Shown in pieces: positions 34,510-46,482 of a DNA stretch of 64,000 nucleotides (positions within the stretch are counted from its first letter, which is position 1; each line of letters begins with the position of its first letter). Where the stretch lies: the NCBI RefSeq assembly GCF_000715075.1, contig NC_134084.1:104264411-104328410 (forward strand), read 5' to 3'. The notes below the pieces were generated by a model. It was given only the letters and a program-made list of their open reading frames with translations, made no database searches and was not told where the DNA came from. A program made the translations under genes and the position numbers. The DNA is from Nicotiana tabacum. Taxonomy: Eukaryota > Streptophyta > Magnoliopsida > Solanales > Solanaceae.

Positions 34510-36092
34510 CAATCACAGAACCTCAAAATTTCCAGCAGGCATCTCAAGATAAGAGATGGGTTGAGGCTATGCAGACTGAAATTCAAGCTCTTTAGGAGAA
34601 CACCACATGGGAACTAGTTAAGCTACCACCAGGAAAGAAATCTATAAGATGCAAATAGGTCTACAAAGTGAAACTTAAAGTAGATGGTCTGATAGAGAGG
34701 TTCAAAGCTAGGCTGGTAGCTAAAGGATATAATCAAAGGGAAGGGTTAGACTATAATGAGACCTTCTCCCTAGTGGTTAAAATAGCTACTGTCAGGACTG
34801 TTCTATCTCTTGCTGCTATAAACAATTGGTTCATTCATCATCTAGACGTCTATAATGCTTTCCTACAGGGATACCTCAATGATGAAGTCTATATGGAGAT
34901 CCCACAGGGTTTTACAAGTCAGGGGGAGCCAGGTATGGTCTGCAGACTTGTAAAATCCCATTATGGACTTAAACAAGCTAGTAGACAACGGAACCTCAAG
35001 CTAACAGAGGCACTTCTAGCTTTCATCAAAGCAGTCTGGATCACTCTTTGTTTATCAAACAAAAAGGGTCAAACATTATAGTAATTCTAGTCTATGTGGA
35101 TGACAATGCTAGTAACAAGAAGCAATTTACAACTGATTGAAGCCACCAAAACCTCTTTGCACCAAGCATTCAAGATCAAAGATTTAGGAGAATTGAAGTT
35201 TTTCATTGGAATGGAATTGAGCAGATCAAAAAGAGGTATACTGATCAACTAGAGGAAATATGCATTGGAGATAATCTCTGAGTTAGGGTTCACAGGTGCT
35301 AATCCAGCATGGACTCCTTTAGAGCCAAATGCAAAGTTAACTGTGCCAGAACATGATAAACTGACAAGATTTGAGAATGATATTTTGTTAACTGACATTG
35401 GGCAATATCAAAGGCTCATTGAAAAGTTATTGTATCTGACATTAACTAGGCCAGACATAGCATTCTCAGTGCAAACACTTAGTCAGTTTTTACAGAGCCC
35501 TAAGAAGTCTCATTGGGATGCAGCATTGAGAGTGGTAAGATACATTAAGAGAGAACCAGGAATGGGAATCCTGTTAAGCAGGAGCACCAGCAACAGGTTG
35601 AGTGTATACTTTGATGCTGACTGTGCATCATGTCCCAACACAAGAAAATCAGTATTAAGTTTTCTAGTGAAGTATGAAAATTCTTCGCTCTCATGGAAGT
35701 CGAAGAAGCAGAACACAATGTCAAGAAGTTCAGCTGAAGCTGAATTTAGAAGTATGGCAAGCGCAGTATCAGAAGTAATATGGTTGACAGCGCTACTGAA
35801 GGAGTTAAGGACAAACGTAGAGTTATCAATTGAAGTATACAGTGATAGCAGGGTTGCACTGCAAATTGCAGCCAACCCAATATTTCATGAAAAAACGAAA
35901 CATATAGAAATAGATTATCACTTTATCATACAAAAGATTTAGGAGGGATTGATAAAGACAGAACATGTGGGAACCAGAGATCAGGAGGCTGACATTCTAA
36001 CAAAAGGATTAGGAAGACCACCTTATGAATATCTTGTAAGCAAGCAAGGTGTGCTGAACATATTTGCACCGCCTAGAATGCCCCAATTATAA
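34510..36092 (+). pseudogene. Ty1/copia pol fragment (RT-RNase H)
   Basis: Begins within the RT N-terminal region (WVEAMQTEIQAL, then CKWVYKVK), with [19 protein letters not shown] and a YVDD catalytic box near 35089. The connection and RNase H follow: RPDIAFSVQTLSQF, SLSWKSKKQ, SRSSAEAEFRSMA and EVYSDSRVALQIA..KHIEIDYHF. gag, protease and integrase are absent. Lesions: TAG 34591, TAG near 34656, frame loss near 34990-35040, a 1-bp insertion just after YVDD (about 35104), TAG near 35250 and TAG 35940. The frame from 35265 to 35942 is open for 225 codons. It would have been the host of the chromovirus-like insertion on its left. Confidence 0.88.
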
Positions 36093-36315
36093 TGAGAATA
36101 CAATATGATAGTGAAGATGTACATAATTGTGTAGAATCTTCTAGAATCAGTTATGTAGTTAGTCAGTTAGTTTAGGTGGTTAGTTAGCTGATACATCATC
36201 TATATATGTATGTGAATACACTGTACAGATATACAAGAGAAAATTTTCATTTCATTTCTCTCTCTAAGACTTTCAATTCCACAATCTCCTCTGCCGATTA
36301 GGGTTCATCAATTAC
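36093..36315 (+). repeat. Probable 3' LTR of the copia fragment
   Basis: Starts TGAGAATACAATATG right after the RNase H stop and contains TATATATGTATGTGAA, then CTCTCTCTAAG. The length of about 220 bp is normal for copia. No second LTR copy is available in the window, so both boundaries are estimates. Confidence 0.4.
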
Positions 36316-36346
36316 CTCCAAAATTAATAATATATGTAATATCTAG

Positions 36347-36567
36347 AGGGTATTTGGATTGGCTTTTAAGCTGATCAAATCAGCTTTTACGTTTTTTAAA
36401 GCTTTTTTTAGTATTTGGCTAAGCTATAAAATGGTTAAAATACGTTAAAAACTGCTTAAAACAAGCCAAAAGCAAAAAGCTGGGCAACCCCGACTTATTG
36501 CTTTTTGGCTTAAAAGCTATTTCGGCTGAAAAGACACTTTTTTTTTACCGATCCAAACGAGCTCCTA
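36347..36567. mobile_element. MITE with imperfect terminal inverted repeats
   Basis: AGGGTATTTGGATTGGCTTT at the left, and GATCCAAACGAGCTCCT at the right (its complement ends TTTGGATC). The interior is A/T-rich and self-complementary (TTAAGC, AGCTTTT, TTGGCTTAAAAGC), so the whole could fold back. It resembles a common Solanaceae hairpin MITE. The superfamily is not decided. Confidence 0.55.
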
Positions 36568-37850
36568 TTTCCTTGGCTATTGATACGGAGGCATTCCTTT
36601 TCTCTAGGGATTCAACAACATTTACATATCAATATTTTTATTTTTTGAGATATACTTTGTTCGAATTATTCAGTTGAACTCTTTTTAAATAAGCTCGCTA
36701 ATTAGATCTCTAGCTATACTGCTATAGTTTGGTTGACATTTTTCTTTCAGATGATGAGGAGATGTTACCAAACCAATTAATGTCCTCCGTTTAACACTCA
36801 TTTCCACAAGTGGCCTGCGAATGTCTTTTTGTTCTAACGGCAGGTTAAAAACTTTATGCCAAAACAATTGAAGCAACGAAAGCCCCATATTAGAAACTTG
36901 ACCTGCTATCAACACGAATGGTTGTACGAATAACAATAAATATGATACTAATAAATTAATTTTAATGTATGATAAATACTATAATATTTTAAGGAAATCT
37001 AAATTATTGCATTGATAATGTAAAGAATTTTAACGGTATTAGTATAATTTGACAAACTATATTAAATTATTATTTTATTTTCTACAGCATAAGTCTGTTA
37101 GTAAAATTGTGCTCAAAATCAGAAAAGCAAATAACAAAATTTAAGTTCAATAAACAGACACAAAAAATAATTTCGAGTCCGCAAGTTGCTTGTGTGTTCT
37201 TAAGGAATTTAATTCCCCCACTGTTGCTCAAGGTTTTGGATTAATTCCTCCTATGATAGAATGAAATATCTATTTTGTAATAGCGGCAATAAATAACCGA
37301 ACTTCGCCGAACTCAAATGACGGAGCAAATCAAACTAGCTTGATGCTTACTTTTTGCGTTGAAAAATAATGCAGACAAGAGGGGACTGTTTGTAGATTTT
37401 GGTGGTAAAAAAAATGAAGCCAAGCCTCTAAATTTATAGCCAACCAATTGAGGTTTCAACAGGTGCGAAGATGCTTGTTCATGGAAATTAAAGGTGCCTC
37501 TTCGACAGAAATAAATTTCTGTTGATGAACTTTTGGTTGCAAATTTTTTAAATTCGGAAATGACTGTTGGAAAATTACTGCGAAAAATTAAAATTCAGCG
37601 CAAACATATTAGAAAAGGAAAACTAAATAACGAAAAAGAAAAATAAATTTGTTCTTTTAGTGTAAAAATTCCATACATTGTTAACGCACCAAATTAAAAT
37701 AAAATTCTTGTAAGGAAATATGGAGGATAGAATTAAGTAGGCAAACTGTCGAAGAAACTCTTTCGTCTAAATCTCTCTCATCCAAATTACTAATACCATA
37801 ACAGCCATAGTGTAAGGATCCAACAAACTATGATCAATCAAATCCCCTAA
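36568..37850. other. Unassigned A/T-rich sequence upstream of the polygalacturonase
   Basis: I recognise no transposon or gene. A minus-strand frame at 36685-36936 (83 residues, with LPLEQKDIRRPLVEMSVKRR) has protein-like composition but no family I can name and no splice context. Possibly an exon remnant. The rest (36940-37850) is low-complexity A/T-rich sequence. Confidence 0.4.
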
Positions 37851-37854
37851 TATC

Positions 37855-37863
37855 TATAAATAG
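37855..37863 (+). promoter_or_regulatory. TATA box of the polygalacturonase gene
   Basis: TATAAATAG about 155 bp before the ATG at 38011 in an A/T-rich promoter. Distance and context fit a plant core promoter; the transcription start would be near 37885. It appears undamaged although the gene is broken. Confidence 0.5.
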
Positions 37864-38524
37864 ACAAACCTTCCCATATCACTTTGTTATATGTATCACT
37901 TCCATACCCTCTTATCATACTTTAAAGTTTTTCCATACATTCCTCCATAATTTTCTGTGTCACAATTCTTTTTCAATAGAAAATGCCATAACATATACTA
38001 GCAATATATCATGACAGTCCAAAGGATTCTTCTTTTTTCCACCATTTTTTTTTTTAGTTTTATCAAATTCATCATGTAACGGAAGCTTCAATATTGAGGA
38101 TCATGAAAATGATGATTTTTTCATGTCAGCTGATCACAAAATGAATGTAGAACAAGAATTCGGTCATGACTTTCAAGCTTACCCTTCTTATTTGAGCACC
38201 ATTACTGAAGACGACAACATGAATATTGAAGAAGTTGCCAATAGGGTTGCATTTATTGATGTAAGTAGATTTGGAGCTAAGGGTGATGGAGTTACAGATG
38301 ATACTACGGTAAGTATCTTAAAATATAATTGGAGTACATATGGGGATTAATGGCTAAATTAAGATTGGGTATGTAAGTCCACCGTGTGTTTGATATGATG
38401 GAAGTTATTTCAGCGAAGTTTTTCTTTTTGAAAAAGTCATTTTCTGATATTTGGTTACAAGGAAAAAAAAATTCATCAAAATGAACGAAAGCTAAAAGAG
38501 ACTTCCCTCACTTATGGGTGGAAG

Positions 38525-38710
38525 CAGAGGCGGATCCAGAATTTGAAGATCACGGCTGCACTTTTGAATTCAACCAAAATCTGTTTTGTATATAAGGTGT
38601 TGTTGTTAGTATATCATTATTCTCTAAAAACATATACATGTATACATGAAATTTTTGCCGAACTTTAGGGTGCCGGTAACCCCTCTTGGTATAACATAGG
38701 TCTGCCTTTG
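38525..38710. mobile_element. hAT-like MITE in polygalacturonase intron 1
   Basis: 186 bp ending in inverted repeats CAGAGGCGGA and TCTGCCTTTG (7-8 of 10 matched). It is flanked by 8-bp near-duplicates GGTGGAAG (38517-38524) and GGCTGAAG (38711-38718), the target-duplication length of hAT transposons. Too short to code. Confidence 0.6.
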
Positions 38711-39587
38711 GGCTGAAGTCATTTAACCTTATCCTCACTTTAAACTTCATATTATTTGCTTCAGCTAATTAATATTTAAAAGTTATTATTAATCATTAAT
38801 GCTCAACAATTTCATCAAAACACTGCCTAATTCAAATATTATTATTATTTTCTAATATATACTTTTTACGAAAAATATTTTTCATTCACCCCCAAATACG
38901 AAAAAAGACTTCCATGGTACCAACGCACTCGGAAGTGTTTACCACTGTTGCATGTGGTATTGTTAATTTCTTATCGTGTGAAATGATCTTAATTCCAGGC
39001 ATTTGAGAAAGCTTGGAAAGAAGCATGTTCATCTAACACACCTGTGCTCTTTGTGGTGCTCCACAACAAGAATTATCTTCTCAAACAAATCACTTTTTCA
39101 GGTCCACGCAAATCTTCCATTTCAATGCAGGTCAGAATACATATTGGTTACTTATTATTAAAACTGGAAAAGAAAAAGCGTCTTTATCATAGGAATTTAG
39201 TTTGTTGGTAGTTTCTTCTCTTTATTTTCTTACAAATTATTGTGCAGATTTTTGGATCTTTAGAAGCATCAGATAATATATCGGACTATAGTAAAGATAG
39301 AAGGCATTGGATTCTTTTTAATAATGTTCAAAACTTGGTTGTTGGAGGAGGAGGAGTTATCAATGGCAATGGAAAAATATGGTGGCAAAATTCTTGCAAA
39401 ACCAATATATCACTGGTAATTAACCTTGCTTATTTTTATCTTATACTAATTTTCAGAGCTACTTTTCCACTTTAGAAAATCATCAGTTGCCTTATAGTAA
39501 TACTGATTGTTACTTTTTCTCCATATGCAGCCATGCAAGAATGCACCAACGGTATGTTACATTTGATATTAGAATCGTCGGACCCTT

Positions 39588-39774
39588 GGAGTAACGGTAA
39601 AGTTATCTCCGTATGGCCTATAGTTCACAGGTTCGAGCGGTGGAAGCAGCCACTAATGCTAGCATTAGGTTAGGCTGTCTACATCACATTCCTTGGGGTT
39701 CGACACTTTCCCGGATCCTGTGTGAATGTGAGAAATCTTTTGCACCAGGATGCCTTTTTTTTGTATAGCTTGAA
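39588..39774 (+). mobile_element. TS-family SINE in polygalacturonase intron 4
   Basis: A tRNA-derived head (GGAGTAACGGTAAAG; B-box-like GGTTCGAGCG at 39630), then AAGCAGCCACTAATGCT, GGCTGTCTACATCACA, CCTTGGGGTTCG and a T-rich end with TTG. This matches the TS SINE I know from tobacco and other Solanaceae. It lies in sense orientation. Flanking duplications are not clear. Confidence 0.75.
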
Positions 39775-40938
39775 TATCTATCTAGTTAATTTAAAGCTAA
39801 AAGAGTTTATGCACAGGCGTTAACCTTCTACAATTGCAAGAATTTGAAAGTGAAGAACCTTAAGATTAAAGATGCACAACAAATTCATGTCTCATTTGAG
39901 AGATGCACAAATGTTGAAACTTCAAATTTGATGGTGACTGCTCCTGAAAATAGCCCTAACACTGATGGAATCCATGTTGCAAATACTCAAAACATCCAAA
40001 TTTCTGACACTGCCATTGGAACAGGTTATTTAATTTTTAATAAAATTAATTACCAATGATTATTGTTTTTATTTTGTCTTTTACGAAAACAAATAGAAAT
40101 TACTACTTTGGAAAAATGATATATTTTGTTGGATAGGTGATGATTGTATTTCAATTGCGAGTGGATCCCAAAAGGTGCAGGCCACGGATATTACTTGTGG
40201 TCCAGGTCATGGTATCAGCTATTTAAGAAATTACTTTTTCTACACTTAAAAAAAAAAAAGAATAAAATTCAACTTTTCGTAGTAGTACTTTTATTGATAG
40301 GTACTTGAAAATTTAACTACCATGCCCCTTTCCCTGCCCCTTGTAACATTTTGTTTTCTTTATTCATATCTTGGGATGTTGGGGGAGAATTTATAATTCC
40401 TTTATTTATAACTTCATAATTTCTCACTAATATATCAGAGGAAAACAATATATAGTACCTATAATATTTTGTCTAATTCGCTCTTCTTTAATTTATTTTA
40501 TTCTCTTGGGCCGGTCGGGTTGATTCGGTTAGTATTGGGAGCTTAGGATCAGGGAATTCAGAAGCTCATGTGTCTGATGTTATTGTGAGTGGAGCCAAGC
40601 TTTCTGGTACTACTAATGGACTTAGGATCAAGACTTGGCAGGTATGCCTTCTCTTCATCTACTTTAGATTCAAAACTACAAGGAGAAAATATAATTAATT
40701 AGTACTCCAATTACTAGGTGAATTTGAATTGAAGATCTTGAGTTATCAGAGAGCTAGTTTAAATACATATTTTTTTAAAAACATTATAAATAATGTGGTG
40801 TATGCAGGGAGGATCTGGAAATGCGAGCAACATCATATTTCAAAATGTGGAAATGCAAGGAGTAAAGAACCCATAATCATAGACCAGAATTATTGTGATC
40901 AACATGATCCATGCAAACAACAGGTAAGAATTTTTTTA

Positions 40939-41202
40939 CTTTCATCCGTCCATATATAATAAATGACTTTTTGGGCTTTTTATTTTGGTCCAAAATAAGT
41001 GTCTTTTTATATAATCAAGAAGGAATTAACTTTATTTTTTCAAAACTTGCCCTTATTTACATATCTTAATGTGTCAAGTTAACAATATGCAAATTTTAAT
41101 TAAGGGTAATTTAATCAAAATACTTTTTTTTTCTCTAGGAGTTAGCATTTTCTTAAGGGGTGAGCCAAAGGCCAAAAAGTCACTTATATGGATGGGAGGG
41201 AG
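40939..41202. mobile_element. Stowaway-like (Tc1/mariner) MITE in polygalacturonase intron 8
   Basis: Left end CTTTCATCCGTCCATATATA with AAATGACTTTTTGG; right end CCAAAAAGTCACTTATATGG with GAGGGAG. These are inverted repeats of over 25 bp with a few mismatches, flanked by TA (40937-40938 and 41203-41204), the Stowaway target. The interior is A/T-rich and non-coding. Confidence 0.7.
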
Positions 41203-41756
41203 TATTAATTTAAGAAGGAAAGTAGGAAAAGGTTTTTTTTTTTTTTTTGAAAAACAAAAATAAAAAGGGGGTGGGGAGAGATCTTTTAACAAGATGGTGG
41301 GTATATAAAAGCGAAAAAAATTTGTTTTTTGATTATCAAATATATTCCTTCCTACCTCTATAGTTGATTAATAACCCATTGTAGTATAGTAGGTTACAAA
41401 ATCGTCATATAGTTAGTTATTTGTAGTTATTATTTTTCAAATAACCTGATAGTCTAAAAAGTTTACCTTTTGATCATGCTCAAAAAGTAAACTGTTTTTA
41501 TATTTGTCACTTGTCTCAGAGTTTGGCAGTTCAAGTGAAAAATATTGTCTATGAGAACATCATAGGTTCAAGTGCGACGAATGTGGCCATAAATTTTAAT
41601 TGCAGCAAAAGCTTTCCATGCGAAGGAATTGTAATGCAGAATATAAACTTGGTAGGGGAAGGTGGAACTGCAAAGGCTGTTTGCAGTAATGTCGAATTCA
41701 GCAATATTATTGGAACTGTCTCACCACATTGCCCAGGAGAAAGTTTTCAAGAATAA

Positions 41757-42059
41757 ATTAACCTCTCTTGTTTTCATTATTTCTATAGATCACTTTTAAG
41801 TAGTGTATATTAATATTCTTTTAGGGGATTTGTAGTAGGTGTACATAATACAACACATAATAAAAAGGAATATTATGTTTTTGAGTCCTAATAAGATTAA
41901 TTCTAATCATAAGATTCACATGAGTAGTATTCTTTGTACATACAAAGAAATCTTTAATTGTTTATGTATGATGTGATTCTTTTGGTATTCTCATGAACTT
42001 AACTAATGAACTTAACTAATTTCAGAAATCATAAACACTAATCAAATCCAGTGTTTAAA
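41757..42059. other. 3' flank of the polygalacturonase pseudogene
   Basis: A/T-rich; contains an AATAAA-like signal near 41857. Nothing else recognised. Confidence 0.4.
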
Positions 42060-42392
42060 AGGCCAAACTTATTATGATACAAGATCAACCCAGTTATGGT
42101 GGGCTTTCCATTGAAGGAAAACCCCACCCACCCCTCGTATGAGAGAAGAGAAGAAACTGGAAGTATAGAGAGAAATATTATGTGAAAACAAAATGAAATG
42201 ACTATCCAACTTTATTATTCAACACTTCTTTGTTTATATAGTTACGCTTGAGATGACTATCTATGTAATGATACAATAGATATCTAAGTAATGTAACTTG
42301 GCTAAAGTATGAAATATAAAATGAGTTACAAGTTGGGCTTGACTACTTGGGCCTTCAACCGACTGATGGGTTATTGCTCAATATGGCTAACA
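42060..42392 (-). repeat. 3' LTR of the minus-strand copia element
   Basis: Begins TGTTAGCCATATTGAGC right after the G-rich PPT. It contains TATATAAAC and AATAAAG in promoter/terminator order. The start at 42392 is clear, but the end is not, because no second copy is present; 42060 is an estimate. Confidence 0.6.
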
Positions 42393-42421
42393 ACCCCCTC
42401 AAGCTTGAGGGTGCTGCAACA

Positions 42422-43837
42422 TTAAGCTTGCCAAGAAATCAAATGGTGGAGATATCCAAGAAGGGCCTCGGTCATGATATCTGCCAGTTGAGCAGAACTT
42501 GGGACAAAATGAAGAGAGATTAAACCAGCTTGAAGGTTGTCCCAAACATAATGACAATCTATTTCAATGTGTTTAGTGCGTTCATAAAACACAGGGTTTT
42601 TGGCAATATGCAAAGCAGCCTGACTGTCGCAAAAAATAGGGAAATGGTTGGTGATAGACAAACCAAGATCACCCAAAATTCTGACTAACCAAGAGATCTC
42701 AGAACAACTTTCCTTAAGGCTCGATATTCTGTCTCAGCAGAAGACAAAGAAATAGTTGGCTTGTTTTGCTTTTCAAGGAAATAGGACAACCACCAAAAGT
42801 AATGTAGTACCCAGAAACATATCTCCTAGACTGAGCACAAGCTGCCCAGTCAGAATCAGAGAAAATCTTGAGATCCAAATTAGAAGAACAAGGCAGAAGC
42901 ATGCCCAGATCTGGAGCATCGAACAAATACCTCAAAACATGGAGGACAACCATCATGTGAGGAATCTGAGGAGCCTGCAAGAAAAGACTTAGGTGTTGGA
43001 CTGAAAAAGTAATGTCTAACCTAGTATGCTGAAGAATATTAAGCTTCCCAATAATTCTCCTATGACCACTAGGGTCAGAAAGAGCCTCTCTCATGTCAGC
43101 AGTGAGCTTAAGAGAAGAATCCAGGGGTGTAGTAACAAAATTGAAGTTCGGGCAGTTGAATTCAAAGAGTAAATCAGTGGTGAACTTACTCTGTCCCTAG
43201 GAAGTGTGAGAAACCTCCAAACCCAAAATATAGTGAATGGTGCCCAAATACTTTATCATGAATTGATCATCCAAGAAAGCATTCACTCTATCCGGCTCAA
43301 AAATATCATCCCCAGCTAAGAGAATATCATCAACATAAATAGCCAATATAGTGAGTGGCCCCCAGCAGATTTGGTAAGAGAGAGTAGTCATTTTTGCTAG
43401 AAATGTAGCCTTTGGTGGACAAGGCTTCAGACAGTTTGGAAAACCACTCTCTTGAGGCTTGCTTAAGACCATATAGGGATTTTTGGAGTTTGCAAATCAA
43501 AGGAAGAGTGGAAGAAGAACATGGAAGAGAAACTTGTAGACCTGGGGAGATCTTCATATACACGTCTTCATGGAGATCCCCATGAAGAAATGCATTGTGT
43601 ACATCCAATTGATACATATTCCACTGTCTTTTGGCAGCAAGGGAAAGAAGACATTTAATGGCAGTAAATTTAACAACAGGAGAAAAGGTTTCAGTATAAT
43701 TTATACCCTCTTTTTGTGTGTCACCTCTAATGATTAACCTATCCTTGTATATCTCAATTGTTTCATCAGATTTATGTTTTATCTTATATACCCATTTACA
43801 AGAAATGAGTTCCTTGTTCGGGGGCGATGTAACAATG
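42422..43837 (-). pseudogene. copia RT-RNase H (broken)
   Basis: On the minus strand: CKWVYKIKHKSDE near 43800, LDVHNAFLHGDLHEDVYM (about 43600), [23 protein letters not shown] near 43330, then RLDITFSVQHLSLFLQ, FSDSDWAACAQSRR and [12 protein letters not shown]. These are the copia RT and RNase H signatures in order. Frame changes near 43470 and 43200 and around 42715 break it. With the solo LTR and one target duplicate removed, the upstream end reads continuously into the integrase part. Confidence 0.85.
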
Positions 43838-45045
43838 ATGTTTGCTTAAAGTATATATATTTGTATATCGCCTCATATCTTACTTTTGTTTCGTGAATTT
43901 GGGATGTTAAATGCGATAATTTATATTAATTTGAAGTGTTTTTATGTGTAGGAATGATTCGAAAACAATTGGGGGAGAAACGTGTAAAATTAGAGCCAAA
44001 ACGAATGAAACTGCAAAACTTGCGAATTTGCGCGTCACATGCAGCGCCTTGGGCCACCTGTGGCACTGGAGGCAGTAGTTGGTGGGCGTCTGGCACTACC
44101 CAGGGCACCGGTGACGTGATTTTATCCTATTTTGCCCGGGACACAGTTTATTCGGTCTTAGACCTACCCAACACGTATAAAAGCAAGACTAAGCATATTT
44201 TTGAAGGAGGGGACGCCTTCTGGAGATATCTAACACACTTTGAAGGGGAATTCACGTGGAAGAACACACAGCACGCTTGGAGGAGGTTTCTAACTAGTTT
44301 TTCTTCTCTTCTCTTTCTTTAATCTCATAGTTTATTTATTCTAGAGTTTTGGGTGCTACATGAACGTTGTAGTTTGAAGCTTGAATTGTTCTTATTATGT
44401 TATCATATTGGTTTATTTATTCAATCTTGCGCTTAATTATTTGATTGCTTGATCACCAATTGAATACTATCTACGAATCTAGGATTGAACTCGGGAGAGG
44501 GAATTCTAGATTGCATATAAGATTGAGTAGAGAAAAATCTTAACTCTGAGGGGGGCGGATTTGTGGTTAGGATAGGAATATACTTAATCGCCTTGCTTGG
44601 TTACTATACAGGAATTATTAATGTGTTCTTGTTAATTCTAATTCCATAAGAATATAGGCGTTAGATTAGCTTGAATAGGCGAGTTGTACTTCGGGGGAAG
44701 GCTACGAGCAATATTAACCCTGTCAACCAATAAACCAGATAAATTAATTAGACGATTTAAGCGGAAAACTCAACGGGATTGTTAGCTAACCCATAGCTCT
44801 AGAATATTCACTCACATTGAATTCGTCTCTATAATTTGCCAACTTATTTTCTTTAATCTCTTAGTTTGTTACTTTAGATTTGTTTTAGCTAAATATTCAT
44901 ACTTTAAGATTTGCTTGAATAGATTAATTGCTTGGTTTAATTTAGTTGATAGTTAATCACAAGTCCCTGTGGGTACGATATCTGGACTTACAATCCTATA
45001 TTACTTGTCGATCACGTATACTTGCATGTGCGTTTGGGAACAACA
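43838..45045. mobile_element. Solo LTR (gypsy-like) inside the copia element
   Basis: About 1.2 kb bounded by direct repeats AACAATG (43831-43837 and 45046-45052). It starts TGTTTGC (43839) and ends GGGAACAACA. The terminal segment (AAGTCCCTGTGGGTACGA, then ACTTGCATGTGCGTTTGGG) is typical of plant gypsy LTRs that are followed by a TGGCGCCG primer site. No internal region remains, so it is a recombination product. The frame at 43936-44322 is not supported as a gene. Confidence 0.75.
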
Positions 45046-45052
45046 AACAATG

Positions 45053-46482
45053 TCCCAAGTATGATTGGCTTCAAGAGCCTGAAATTCCTTAACCATGATC
45101 TCTTGTAAAGCAGGAGAGGAAGTAGCATGATGAAAAAACTGAGGCTCATGTGAGTGCAAATCAGCAGTGAAAAGTTGTGGAATATCAGAAGTAGGGGCAG
45201 AAGGAATAATAAAAAAGCAAACATAGTCCTTAAAGTAGGTAGGAGGGTGACAAGTTCTGGCAGAATGCCTGGGAGATGGAGTTGGAATAAGAGGTGAAGG
45301 AGTAGAAGGGTGGGGGAAGGGGTAGGAGGTGACGAATCAGGTAACTGAGAAGGGGCAAGAGATGAAGTAGAGGGAGATAAAGAAAGGGACTGAGGAGTAG
45401 GCTGAGGGTTGGGCAGGGAGGGTAAAGGAGGTGAGGGAGGAGTATAAATAGAGACAAAATCAAAAGAGGGGGTTGAAGAGTTGAGGAGGATTGAGAAGAG
45501 GAAGAATAAGGGAAGATGTGCTCATGAAACACAACATCCCTGGAGTAAAAAATTGAGGAATTGGATAAATTGAGCAACTTATAACCTTTCTTGCCACAAG
45601 TATACCCAAGAAACAGGCAGGAGATTGCCCTAGAATTTGTCCCTAGCAATCTTAGGAGAAGTTGCATAACATAGACAACCAAAAGACTTAAGATGGTCAT
45701 ATGATGGAGAATGACCATGCAATTTCTCATAGGGTGAAATGTTATTCAAAATAGTGGAAGGGAATCTATTTATGAGATATGTGGCAGTAAGGATACAATC
45801 ACCCTAGAATTTTGTAGGTAGATTAGAATAGAATAGTAAGGCCCTAGAAGTTTCAAGCAAATGTTTATGTTTTCTTTCAACAACACCATTTTATTGAGGA
45901 GTGTGGGGAATAATGGTTTGGTGTAGGATACCTTGGGAAGCAAAAAAAGATTTTGCTTTAGATTCGCTCCCAAGTTTAAGGGCATTATTAGATCTAAAGG
46001 TTTGAACTGATGTATGAAAGTGAGTCTTAATCATGAAGGTGAAAGCCTTAACAATAGATAAATCATTTCCTTTACATGAAAGTATATGAGTCCATGTTAC
46101 TCTAGTATAAACATCTACTAAGGTTAAGAAGTATTTGAATCTATTATGTGTATTGGTGTGGTAGGGCCCTCAAATGTCAATATGTACTAATTGAAAAGGT
46201 GCCAAAGAATGAGTAGAACTATCATTAAAAGGCAATTTTTGTTGCCTGGCCATAGAGCAAATAGGATATAAAAATGATTGCTTAGAAGAAATTTTATTAG
46301 AAAGAAAAGGATTTTAATTTCATTCTGTGAAAAGGCATATGCCCCAACCTTTGGTTCAAAAATAAGTCTGCTTTGTTTATTCCAATAGATGGAATACAAG
46401 AGGGACTAAAGGGAATTGATTGTTAACAGAAGCAGAAATATTACATGTACAGTCAAAAAGGGAAGGAAACATTACATGTATT
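45053..46482 (-). pseudogene. copia integrase region (broken)
   Basis: On the minus strand near 46260: MARQQKL, then the core of a copia integrase with first acidic residue in HIDI (about 46180), RSNNALKLGS (the second D has become N), NGVVERKHKHLLE (third catalytic E, about 45880) and YEKLHGHSPSYDHLKSFGCLCY (about 45740-45660). The C-terminal part (45500-45060) is low-complexity. Several stops interrupt the frame. Confidence 0.75.

Larger units (their letters stand above)
38011..41756 (+). pseudogene. GH28 polygalacturonase pseudogene, nine exons
   Basis: Polygalacturonases hydrolyse pectin (homogalacturonan) in the cell wall. Exons: 38011-38308, 38999-39130, 39248-39415, 39531-39551 (21 bp), 39817-40024, 40137-40218, 40533-40641, 40808-40923, 41520-41756. 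The GH28 signatures are all present: NTDGIH (exon 5), GDDC (exon 5/6 junction), GHG (exon 6) and RIKTW (exon 7). The C-terminal half is Cys-rich. Exon 1 would begin with a hydrophobic signal peptide. Three lesions: an 11-T run at 38045-38055 shifts the signal peptide out of frame (10 T restores it); the exon 6 donor is AG|CT instead of AG|GT (40219); and one base is missing near 40873 in exon 8, giving TAA and TAG at once. The rest is conserved, so loss is recent or partly due to sequence errors. Exon layout and sequence suggest the abscission/dehiscence-type group; that is inferred. Confidence 0.85.
42060..46482 (-). mobile_element. Ty1/copia element, minus strand, truncated and interrupted
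   Basis: Reading leftward: part of the GAG-preintegrase region, integrase, RT, RNase H, PPT (GAGGGGGT) and 3' LTR from 42392. The 5' part is cut at 46482 by Ogre LTR D. A solo LTR (43838-45045) splits it between integrase and RT. gag, protease and the 5' LTR are not in the window. Confidence 0.82.

Noticed and set aside
36685..36936. Minus-strand 83-residue frame as a gene
   Set aside because: Protein-like composition but short, no recognised family and no exon context; kept only as a note in the unassigned stretch.
43936..44322. 128-codon + strand frame
   Set aside because: Lies wholly inside a solo LTR with target duplications; no recognisable domain.
45230..45730. 166-codon Leu/Pro/Ser-rich minus-strand protein
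   Set aside because: It starts in copia integrase sequence and continues through its low-complexity C-terminal part in shifted frames.
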